From Pedosphaera parvula Ellin514 (lineage in GTDB: Bacteria; Verrucomicrobiota; Verrucomicrobiia; Limisphaerales; Pedosphaeraceae): a DNA stretch of 59,948 bases. The translations under genes and the position numbers were made by a program. Below, piece by piece: positions 1-6,831 of this stretch; within the stretch, counting starts at the first letter, position 1; every line of letters starts with the position of its first letter. The notes below the pieces were generated by a model, which had not been told where the DNA came from, searched no databases, and saw nothing but the letters and a program-made list of their open reading frames with translations. Location: the NCBI RefSeq assembly GCF_000172555.1, contig NZ_ABOX02000047.1, positions 1 to 59,948 of the forward strand. The letters are read 5' to 3'.

Positions 1-51
1 TGTGGCAATGCTTTCCCTCCGTGCTTCGTCCGCCCCGGCGGCAAACCTCAT
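1..51 (-). CDS. Partial downstream gene coupled to marR (start only)
   Basis: An ATG at 51-49 overlaps the TGA stop of the MarR gene by one base (TGATG), and the frame stays open for 17 codons to the window edge (MRFAAGADEARRESIAT). Such overlap usually means translational coupling, so this is probably the start of the gene controlled together with marR. Too little is visible to name a product, and it could be chance. Confidence 0.3.
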   Translation of the reverse strand, partial: MRFAAGADEARRESIAT

Positions 52-491
52 CACACCAGCGCCCCAAACGCCGGAAACCCGTTCAACGACCCCGCCAGCA
101 GCTCATTCAACTTCTGCGCCTTCCCCGGAGCCACCACTTCCTCGCTCAATACCTCTGCCGATTCCAGCGACTCCGCCAGCAACCGCTTCCCGCCCGCCGC
201 CAGCGCCACATAACTCACCCGCGCGTCATGCACATTCGCCTCCCGCTTCACCAGCCCGATCTTCTCCATCGGCGCCAGCATCCGCGTCACCCCCGACGCC
301 GTAATCCCCAGGCACTCCGCCAGGTCAATCCGGCGCATCCTCCCATTCGCACTCTGGCTCAGCGCGAGCAAAATCACAAAATCATTAAACCCCAACCCAT
401 GCCCCAGCCGCCCATCAAACCGCCGGGCCATGATCGCATTCACCCTCGCCAACCGCACAAACAACTGCAACGACGCACTCATTTCTTTCAT
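51..491 (-). CDS. MarR family transcriptional regulator
   Basis: A winged-helix repressor of about 146 residues, normal for MarR proteins. The N-terminal dimer helix (LFVRLARVNAIMARRFD) is followed by a winged helix: recognition-helix region around CLGITASGVTRMLAPMEKIGLV, then the wing with the family hallmark DARVSYVAL (DxR). MarR proteins bind short palindromes as dimers and are usually released by small phenolic or oxidant ligands; the ligand here is unknown. An upstream in-frame ATG at 521 lies inside the promoter (-35 at 523-528, -10 at 499-504), so I reject it. ATG 491, almost at the expected transcript start (leaderless), or ATG 482 is the likely start. A perfect palindrome in the promoter spacer suggests autoregulation. 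A partial gene follows with a 1-nt overlap. Confidence 0.85.
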   Translation of the reverse strand: MKEMSASLQLFVRLARVNAIMARRFDGRLGHGLGFNDFVILLALSQSANGRMRRIDLAECLGITASGVTRMLAPMEKIGLVKREANVHDARVSYVALAAGGKRLLAESLESAEVLSEEVVAPGKAQKLNELLAGSLNGFPAFGALV

Positions 492-498
492 AAGCTGC

Positions 499-528
499 AC
501 TATACTTGATATATCAAGCATTAGTCAA
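499..528 (-). promoter_or_regulatory. marR promoter with palindromic operator in its spacer
   Basis: Reading the minus strand, TTGACT (523-528) and TATAGT (499-504) are separated by 18 bp, a good sigma-70 type promoter. The spacer contains the 14-bp perfect palindrome CTTGATATATCAAG (505-518), the shape of a typical MarR operator. A dimer bound there would block RNA polymerase, giving autorepression. Confidence 0.7.
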
Positions 529-998
529 CAACCAATCCACAACAAACAACAGAGCTAGCACGCAAGCTCATCGTACAATTCCGTAGCAGCTCGACGTAAG
601 TCGGCTCACTCTAAGCCCCCTGAGCATAACCCATCCCACCATCGCATTCGCGCCCGCGACCCACGATCCAACACCCCGCGCCAGCCTTCGTCTAATGGTG
701 GAATGAGATTGCTTTTGCGCGAAGCGCACGTTTCTTGCTGGGCAACTAACTCGCAAGGCTTGGGAAGCCAGTCTGTCGAATTCTAGCAAGGCCCAAGATT
801 CCGTTCCTCTCTACTGCCTTCACTCGCGTAAGCGACCACGACATAACCCGCCGTGCCAGCAATCAATTTCAGGTAGGGACCATTGCCCGTCTGGAAAGAC
901 CTGCGCCGCTTCCCCGACCTCCCTTGCGCTTTAAAGAAATTCATCGTGCTCGCCGCATAGGCGACCATCCACCCAATCCCACCATGATGCTCACTACA
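522..998. other. 477-bp stretch without a convincing gene
   Basis: Apart from the marR -35 box at its left edge, I find nothing convincing between marR and the nucleotidyltransferase stop. Short minus-strand reading frames at 568-789 and 783-968 have no recognisable domain and no clear ribosome binding site. Confidence 0.5.
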
Positions 999-1919
999 TC
1001 ATGCTCGCCCAAGCTCTTCGAGCGGCTCAATGGCGAACGTGATCAACCGCCGGCCAATGTCGTTCAGTTGAGCCGCCGTGGTGTTGCGCCGGGAGAGCAA
1101 TCCGTTGGCGCACAGAAAGGTTGCTTCCTGCAAGTCTTCCCCGCTCGAGAGAAGTTTGCGCATTCCATCGCCGGAAGTAGCCGCAAGTTCACGCCACCGG
1201 TGCGGGAAGCACTGCGGCAAAGCTGCCCGCCACCGTTCCGACCATTCCTCTTCAATGGCGTCGTCGAGAGTCAACGCCGCGATAGCCAGAACCCGGCCAA
1301 GATCCTTGTTCCGACGCTTGTGCGGGCGGCCAAGATATTCCGTCCCTTCGATGGCATCACCATTGAAGGGACGATGTTCGAGGAGATTCGCCAACGCCAT
1401 CATTTCCGGCCGGGCGCAACGAATGCCGAACTTGGAAGCCGGCGCGTCGAAGGTTGCAATGCGGGTGAATTGAAAACTGGGCAGGGCGTAAGTGTCGCCG
1501 GACTTGAGCGGCAGCGGAGTCCAGACGCGCGTAGTCTGATTTTCCGAAGCGGGTTCGGTGAGCAGTTCGATGAACCATTCGCCACCGCCGGGCGGATAAA
1601 GTCGGACAGCGGGAAGTTTGTCTTCGGTGTCAGTCGCTTCGCCAGGTTTCGTGATCTTGCCGGTGAAATAAGGTTGCCAGCCAGCCGCCAGAAGCTTCTC
1701 GGCGACCGCCCGGCCCTTCTCGACCGCCGAAAGATGCGGTGAAAGAACACAATCAATGTCCTTCGTGCGAACACCGAATGATTCATCACCTTGGAAGAGC
1801 CAGTAGCCTGCCGCCAGACTACCGATGATGATAATGTTTGCATGCACGTCGCCCGGGATTGCGGCCGCAACCTTTTGCAGCACTTTTCTTGGCGAGACTT
1901 CTTTGATTTCGGGTTTCAT
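999..1919 (-). CDS. AbiEii-like nucleotidyltransferase, putative toxin of a type IV TA-like pair
   Basis: A 306-residue protein with the start of a nucleotidyltransferase fold: [14 protein letters not shown] (GS motif, near residues 30-43) followed by [10 protein letters not shown] (DxD metal-binding pair) and a later acidic strand WFIELLTEP that could supply the third carboxylate. The remainder is mostly helical, with no other domain I can name. The layout resembles AbiEii/MNT-type toxins, which transfer nucleotides to RNA or protein targets. It lies 48 bp downstream of an AbiEi-like winged-helix gene in the same orientation, which supports a toxin-antitoxin or abortive-infection role. Toxin activity is inferred, not shown. 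It could instead be a non-toxic housekeeping nucleotidyltransferase-like protein. Confidence 0.6.
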   Translation of the reverse strand: MKPEIKEVSPRKVLQKVAAAIPGDVHANIIIIGSLAAGYWLFQGDESFGVRTKDIDCVLSPHLSAVEKGRAVAEKLLAAGWQPYFTGKITKPGEATDTEDKLPAVRLYPPGGGEWFIELLTEPASENQTTRVWTPLPLKSGDTYALPSFQFTRIATFDAPASKFGIRCARPEMMALANLLEHRPFNGDAIEGTEYLGRPHKRRNKDLGRVLAIAALTLDDAIEEEWSERWRAALPQCFPHRWRELAATSGDGMRKLLSSGEDLQEATFLCANGLLSRRNTTAAQLNDIGRRLITFAIEPLEELGRA

Positions 1920-1967
1920 GATTATTGTGACGTCGCGTCAACCCTCATCAAGCAGCTTCCCTGCCAA

Positions 1968-3026
1968 TTACCGCGCCTGCGCCTTGGCCTCGAGATGATT
2001 TAGAAACTGGACGGCCTGCGCTTCCAAACGGGCTTCATGCAGGTCCAAAAGACATTCCACCGGATCAGTCCAGGCCAGTCCGCCGCTACGCGGGGAAAAC
2101 TGAGCATCAGCCTGGCGCACGGCATGAACCACGAGATTGGCTGGCGCTCGCGGGTCATCAATGCGCTTCAGAGCTGGATCGAGTTTCTCAATGAAATCAA
2201 GATTCATCCGCTTTCCCGGACTGTGCAGCGAGAGGTCAAGTCGCGGTGTGCCAACGAGGTCGAGTCCGGGATAATAATGTTTCGCACCGAGCACGCCGCC
2301 GATGGCGATCCCGGGCGGATTGAGTTTTTCCAACCGTCGGACATGCGATTCGGCTGAGCGCGGTTGGCCCGATTGATCTGCGAAACGCACAGTGGAACGG
2401 GCGCGGTCAGAGGTAGCCAACAGGCGGGCAAATTCTTCCTTCGGAAACCAGCGCAGAACCACGCGACGATCGGAGCGACGCTCCAACAAGCTCCCCAGAG
2501 GAGATAGCGCCCGGGCAACCGCCGGGTAAGAGCAACCTGCCGTGCGCGCCAGCCATTCCGATGTGACCGGTTCGCCCGAAGTGAGCCAGCGATGGAGCAG
2601 GAGCTTGAGAATGACAAAAGAATAGTCGGTACGGGCCGTGTTCGCTTTGCCCCGCTTGGTTTCGATAACCCCGGCAAGTATCGGTTGCATTTTTCCGTCT
2701 GGATCGTGCGGAATGCCGCTGATACGTCCTCCCGTGTGCAGGCAGATGGTGAGACGGTGCAAAACATCTTTGCGCAAAACTGTGGCGGCCCGTTTCCATT
2801 CGTCCCACAGCCGCTCCCTGGTGATGGGTGAGTCCGCCAGAACGACGTAGCCGCGCGCAACCGGATCTTCGCCGACCGCATAAGCCACTTCCATCAGGCT
2901 CGTGCGAACCGTGCGCAAGGCATCCACACCAAACTTCACTTCGATAAGTGCGTTGCCAACCCGGGCATCCACCTCGCGGTGACGCTGCGGACCTTTGTTT
3001 TGATTCAGATTGCCTCTCATCTTCAC
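1968..3026 (-). CDS. AbiEi-like winged-helix antitoxin/regulator with possible PD-(D/E)XK-like N-terminus
   Basis: A 352-residue protein in three parts. Residues about 15-120 include EVDARVGNALIEVKFG, an Asp then ExK on a strand as in PD-(D/E)XK nuclease-fold proteins, followed by a helix and the strand GYVVLAD. Residues about 145-205 look like a winged helix (EWLARTAGCSYPAVARALSPL, then a basic wing RRSDRRVVLRW). The C-terminus (GGVLGAKHYYPGLDL, later GLAWTDPVECLLDLHE) resembles AbiEi-type antitoxins. It precedes the nucleotidyltransferase gene, the expected order for an AbiE-type operon. The start is GTG (3026) or ATG (3020). Upstream are three copies of one half-site flanking a -10-like box, fitting autoregulation. 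The nuclease-fold call is my inference from the motif alone. Confidence 0.6.
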   Translation of the reverse strand: MKMRGNLNQNKGPQRHREVDARVGNALIEVKFGVDALRTVRTSLMEVAYAVGEDPVARGYVVLADSPITRERLWDEWKRAATVLRKDVLHRLTICLHTGGRISGIPHDPDGKMQPILAGVIETKRGKANTARTDYSFVILKLLLHRWLTSGEPVTSEWLARTAGCSYPAVARALSPLGSLLERRSDRRVVLRWFPKEEFARLLATSDRARSTVRFADQSGQPRSAESHVRRLEKLNPPGIAIGGVLGAKHYYPGLDLVGTPRLDLSLHSPGKRMNLDFIEKLDPALKRIDDPRAPANLVVHAVRQADAQFSPRSGGLAWTDPVECLLDLHEARLEAQAVQFLNHLEAKAQAR

Positions 3027-3032
3027 GACTTA

Positions 3033-3081
3033 ACTTGCAGGATACATATTACACCTGCAAGTAAATATTAAACCTGCAAGT
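3033..3081 (-). promoter_or_regulatory. Three-half-site operator of the AbiE-like pair
   Basis: ACTTGCAGG (3033-3041) is inverted relative to ACCTGCAAGT at 3053-3062, and the latter is repeated directly at 3072-3081 (19 bp spacing). On the minus strand a -10-like TAATAT (plus 3046-3051) lies between the inverted arms, so a protein bound to them would cover the promoter. AbiEi antitoxins are known to bind inverted repeats upstream of their own operon. Confidence 0.7.
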
Positions 3082-3083
3082 TA

Positions 3084-3533
3084 GCATGATGAGCATAATT
3101 CCATTTCTGGTGGCATTTCAGCATGATTTTCAAGTTTTCCTAGACGATTTGTGAGCCTTTCAACCAGGTTTAGGAGCGCTGGCATTTTCCCACAATCAAA
3201 TCCCATTCATTATGCCAATCGCGCACGCGGCCCAAGATCCACCACAAACAGGTCTGCGCGCGATTGGTTGAATAGCTTCAATGCTGCTTCATCATTCACG
3301 ACAACAATCTGGCAAGCTGGTGGACTTAATGGACCGTGAGAATTACATGGTTTGAAAATGAAATCTGAAAATTTCATAACCTTTTTGCTTCAGCCAGTCG
3401 AACACGGAACGTGGATGATTTTGCCTCCGAGGTTAAGCCGTCTGATCCGAAATTGTTGACAGGTGTAATTCTGATGCCCATTGTAAGCCGTCTCCAAAAG
3501 GGAGGCGACCAGCAATCAAATTAATTTAGGAAA
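3084..3533. other. Upstream region between the AbiE-like pair and the LamG/Ig gene
   Basis: A 450-bp stretch with one weak small reading frame (3210-3377, minus) and a TTGACA at about 3456 with no good -10 partner. A short direct repeat (TAAGCCGTCT) occurs twice near 3430-3495. I see no convincing regulatory structure for the LamG/Ig gene. Confidence 0.4.
3210..3377 (-). CDS. Possible small protein (55 aa), unknown
   Basis: An ATG at 3377 preceded by AAAAGG opens a 55-residue frame (MKFSDFIFKPCN..., ending ...DLFVVDLGPRARLA). It contains two hydrophobic strands, CQIVVVNDEAALKLF and ADLFVVDLG, suggestive of a small alpha/beta piece, possibly the remnant of a larger gene. The ribosome binding site is very close to the ATG. 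I recognise no family. Confidence 0.25.
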   Translation of the reverse strand: MKFSDFIFKPCNSHGPLSPPACQIVVVNDEAALKLFNQSRADLFVVDLGPRARLA

Positions 3534-4799
3534 ATGAGCAGAGCTTCTTCCATCAGAAAGATGATGCAGCGCATATTTGCGGTGGCATTTTTCACCATTG
3601 TTTTTACAATGACTGCAAAATCGACAAATGCTTCCCAACCGGCGAATCTGCCGGGCCTGATCAGCAGGTGGTCGGGTGAAAATAACGCACTTGATGATGT
3701 CGGTGGCCATGATGGTACTTTGCAGGGTGGCGTCAGCTATACTCAGGGCAAGGTGGGAGACGCTTTTCTAATCGATGGCGAAACTGGCAAGATTATTGTG
3801 CCTGACAGTCCGGCTTTCGAACTCACAGACTCGCTGACCATCTCCTGCTGGCTGTTCATTAACAGAAATAACGGTGGAGTTATTTTTTTCCGCGGGGACG
3901 CCCGTCCCGGTTTGGATCCTTATGCCTTGGGCACTGACGGAAACGGTTCCATTGCTTTTCATATCGGTTCGGCAACGGATAACGAAGACCTTTTCGCCCC
4001 GATTACTTCCGGTGAGTGGAATTTTGTCACAGCCGTTCTCGACGGCACAACCGGCTTGATGAAAATCTATATCAATGCCTCGCTGGTGGCACAAACTACC
4101 ACCACAGTTCGCCCGCTCGGGCCTCTGGACCCCGCATTGACACCCGGCATCGGAATCGGAAATGTGGCGGATTTTAACCTCTTCACCTTCGACGGTGCAA
4201 TCGATGAAATGAGCCTCTACAATCGGGCACTCACACAAGCTGAAATCAAGTTCTTATTTGGGGCAAATTCCAGACTGACAATCATCACACAACCTCAAAG
4301 CCAGGAGGCCAAGCCCGGTTCAGCGGTGGTTTTCTCAGTCGGTGCTGTGGGCATGGCTCCCCTCAAATACCAGTGGCGCTTTAACGGCATCAACATTCCC
4401 GGAGCGATAAAGAGTTCCCTGGTAATTCAACACGCGCAGAAATTCAATGCGGGCTCCTATTCGGTGGTGGTTTCAGATGCCACCGGCAAAATAACGAGCA
4501 ATAATGCCACCCTCGCTGTGGTCCCCGCAGCACCCCCTGTCATCATCATTCCCCCCACCGATCATTTTCTGTTTCCGGGGGCTACAGCCGTCTTTTCAGT
4601 GGTCGCTCGCGGATCAACACCCATGACTTACCAATGGCTCTTTAATGGCAGAATTATTCCGGGAGCCAATTCTTCCACACTGGTTTTGCCCAGGCTGACC
4701 AGGGCCAACGCAGGCCTTTATTCAGTGGTGGTGATGAATAGTCAAGGTATGGCAATCAGCCGCCAGGCCCATCTGAACATTCTCGCGTCTCAAAGATAA
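3534..4799 (+). CDS. Secreted LamG / Ig-like domain protein
   Basis: A 421-residue exported protein. Residues about 1-34 form a signal peptide (basic start, hydrophobic FAVAFFTIVFTMTA, then polar NASQP). Residues about 40-240 are a LamG/concanavalin A-like domain: LISRWSGENNALDDVGGHDG, a DSLTISCWLFI strand, and the closing GAIDEMSLYNRALTQAEIK typical of this family. Two Ig-like domains follow (about 250-330 and 335-420), each with the core YQWRFNG or YQWLFNG and AGxYSVVV. Such proteins in Verrucomicrobia are usually cell-surface or secreted and may bind glycans; no catalytic domain is visible. AGGAAA lies just before the ATG. It appears monocistronic. The target is unknown. Confidence 0.85.
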   Translation: MSRASSIRKMMQRIFAVAFFTIVFTMTAKSTNASQPANLPGLISRWSGENNALDDVGGHDGTLQGGVSYTQGKVGDAFLIDGETGKIIVPDSPAFELTDSLTISCWLFINRNNGGVIFFRGDARPGLDPYALGTDGNGSIAFHIGSATDNEDLFAPITSGEWNFVTAVLDGTTGLMKIYINASLVAQTTTTVRPLGPLDPALTPGIGIGNVADFNLFTFDGAIDEMSLYNRALTQAEIKFLFGANSRLTIITQPQSQEAKPGSAVVFSVGAVGMAPLKYQWRFNGINIPGAIKSSLVIQHAQKFNAGSYSVVVSDATGKITSNNATLAVVPAAPPVIIIPPTDHFLFPGATAVFSVVARGSTPMTYQWLFNGRIIPGANSSTLVLPRLTRANAGLYSVVVMNSQGMAISRQAHLNILASQR

Positions 4800-5319
4800 T
4801 TGAGCCGATACACCTTTAGCAGACAAGCCGTTGGGCACTCTCCCGTCAGCCAAGAGCATGCCTCGATGGCCGCCAACGTGATTCCACCGCTACAGGTTGG
4901 GAAGACCATAACCCCCATGACTGGCACATCGGCTCCATTATCCATGTGCTCCACGGCAGGTTTGCTTTGCCACTGAACCCCGCATCAAATGGCAGTTCGG
5001 CTCCTACAGAGAAGTGATGTTCTCCAACCACTCAACCGTCATTCGTACACCTAACGCATACTATTCCATCGAAGTGCCAGGCCCCGTTCCGCTCGCCCTC
5101 CTTTTCTCCCTCGGCTCAGCAGCCCTTTGGACTATCCTCCGCGCCCGCCATCGAGTGCCAAAATTTCTAGCCGGAAAGTTCCCACTCCTTTCTTTCGACT
5201 TACCATTCTTCAAATAGGTTCAGCATTTCAGTATACACTTTCTGAAATTGAAACAACTCCCCAAAACGCTATGCTCCAAAATGGCCCGACTTTAAGTTGG
5301 TTGAACCGACCACCCATCA
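4800..5319. other. Intergenic stretch with decayed coding-like fragments
   Basis: This 520-bp stretch has no intact gene. A frame at about 4862-5016 reads without a stop (...WEDHNPHDWHIGSIIH...), and another at 5014-5217 ends in a PEP-CTERM-like tail. They are in different frames, which suggests the remnant of one exported protein gene. Confidence 0.4.
5014..5217 (+). pseudogene. Possible remnant of a PEP-CTERM type exported protein
   Basis: The frame contains EVPGPVPLALLF, a hydrophobic stretch of about 17 residues and then RARHR: a VPxP motif, a transmembrane segment and an arginine-rich end, the order of PEP-CTERM sorting tails. There is no signal peptide or body domain in frame, and it continues about 20 residues past the basic cluster, which is atypical. 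I read it as decayed, with low confidence. Confidence 0.25.
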
Positions 5320-5322
5320 TTG

Positions 5323-6152
5323 ATGACTCTGCCGCGCCAAATTCGTCTGCTTACCGTCACCGACCTGCATCGTTCTGCCTATCGATGCAACGCCCTGGTT
5401 CAAGCGATTCGACAACATGAACCCGATATCGTCGCTTTCGTCGACGATTTCCTGGGCAGCGACAAACATGGGCTGGACTTGCATACCATCAACGAAACAG
5501 CCCGAATCATCAGTGAACTTCCAGCCAGACATCTGCTGTTCACGCGCGGCAATCATGAGGATTCTCAAGGGCAGGAATTCGTCTTTGCCTGGCCCATGAA
5601 AAAACGCTCACTCATTGCATTGCATGGCACCGCGATCACCCTTGGCCCGCTGGTCATTGTCGGCTTCCATGTTCTCTCGGCTGGGACCTCCCCTAGTGCG
5701 AAACACTGCCAAAACAGGGAAACGAACTTACCTACGACCATGCTCTCTCAGGGCGCCAACCGTTGCCTGCCACCGATGTCTGGCTCCCGAGATTGATGTG
5801 CGACCTCGGTCCTCCCAGCCGCACCATCTGGCTGATGCATGAGCCACCACTATCGCACCCGCTCGCCACTTCCATCGCTCAAAACCGGGACTGGTATTTG
5901 GCGCTGCAACGCTTCTCTCCCCTGCTGACCCTCTCCGGCCATGACCATAACACCCCCATACAAAACAATATTTGGCATGTGCATACTGGACAGACCACCT
6001 GTGTGAACGTCGGTCAAGGAACCAGCGACCTCCACTACTGCCTGATCGACTTTCAATTTCAAAGCGACCAACCCTCTTTACCTGCTGCCATCACCCTTCA
6101 CGCCTTTCCTCAAAACCAATCGCATCAAATTACCTTACGCCTTGGCACCTGA
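5323..6152 (+). pseudogene. Calcineurin-like metallophosphoesterase, frame-broken
   Basis: Metallophosphoesterase motifs are spread over two frames. Frame 1 (from ATG 5323) has TDLHRS (DxH), VAFVDDFLG where the family has GD, and RGNHED (GNHE). The second frame has WLMHEPP and LSGHDHN (GHxH). Together they make one enzyme of about 275 residues of the binuclear metal phosphoesterase fold; the substrate cannot be told. The shift is a missing base near 5666, where GGCTTCCATGT would keep the family-like GFPC if it carried one more C. An in-frame TAG at 5694-5696 also interrupts the second frame. The D-G-D motif is weak as well (V-D-D). Either real decay or two sequence errors. There is no signal peptide, so it would be cytoplasmic. 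Confidence 0.7.
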
Positions 6153-6210
6153 CTTCCGGAACCAGCTTCAGCTTACTACCACTGGCATGAGCCTTGCTAA
6201 TTAACCTCCG

Positions 6211-6831
6211 ATGGGTGCAAGAGTTTTTCCCATAAGAATTGCCTTTGGCGTACTCTGGCTGCTCGCAGTCGGAGCCGGCTTCGTCGTGATGTTGAATTAC
6301 CAGAACGCCAGCGGCCGCGTCGGCACCACGCCAAATCATTGGCCGGCGGGGACCCGGCTGACACTGGACCGCACCCACAATACTTTGATTATGTTCGCTC
6401 ATCCCCAATGCCCATGCACCAGGGCGAGCCTCGAAGAACTGAACCGCCTCCTGGCCCGGTCCCGGGGCAGCGTCTCCGCGCAGGTGGTCTTCTTCAAGCC
6501 CGGCAAATTTACCGATGACTGGACACGAGCTGGTTTGTGGCGGAGCGCGGCGGCCATTCCCGGCGTGACGGTGCATGAGGATCTCGACGGCGCGCAAGCG
6601 CATCTGTTTGGGGCTGAAACGTCCGGTTATGTCCTCCTTTATGACACCCATGGGCAATTGCTGTTCCGTGGAGGGATCACCGGCGCCCGTGGCCATGCCG
6701 GCGATAACGCCGGTGAAAATGCCGTGGTTTCGTTATCGGCCGGACAAAATGTAACTTTGAAGCAAACACCAGTCTACGGATGCTCGTTGCTGGGTGGATG
6801 TGAAACTTTACCTCAAGGAACTGCCAGGTGA
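6211..6831 (+). CDS. RedB-like thioredoxin-fold membrane-anchored protein
   Basis: A 206-residue protein with an N-terminal membrane anchor (about residues 8-29, AFGVLWLLAVGAGFVVML) and a thioredoxin-like domain outside the membrane. The redox site is the unusual AHPQCPCTRAS, a CxC pair instead of CxxC. A second cysteine pair near the end (VYGCSLLGGC) may form its own disulfide. This pattern fits RedB-type proteins, known from planctomycetes and relatives, whose substrate is unsettled. The gene ends in GTGA, overlapping the GTG start of the sensor kinase, so the two are translationally coupled. I infer that it reports or edits the redox state for that kinase. Confidence 0.75.
   Translation: MGARVFPIRIAFGVLWLLAVGAGFVVMLNYQNASGRVGTTPNHWPAGTRLTLDRTHNTLIMFAHPQCPCTRASLEELNRLLARSRGSVSAQVVFFKPGKFTDDWTRAGLWRSAAAIPGVTVHEDLDGAQAHLFGAETSGYVLLYDTHGQLLFRGGITGARGHAGDNAGENAVVSLSAGQNVTLKQTPVYGCSLLGGCETLPQGTAR

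Noticed and set aside
783-968. 61-residue minus-strand frame between marR and the nucleotidyltransferase
   Set aside because: No domain, no ribosome site and no conservation I can judge; left as non-coding.
924-1742. 272-residue plus-strand reading frame
   Set aside because: It is antisense to the nucleotidyltransferase gene, has no domain, and codon pattern and motifs favour the minus strand.
3210-3377. Receiver-domain remnant in the small frame
   Set aside because: The strand VVVNDEAA resembles a receiver start, but the second strand comes 20 residues too early and there is no phosphorylation loop.
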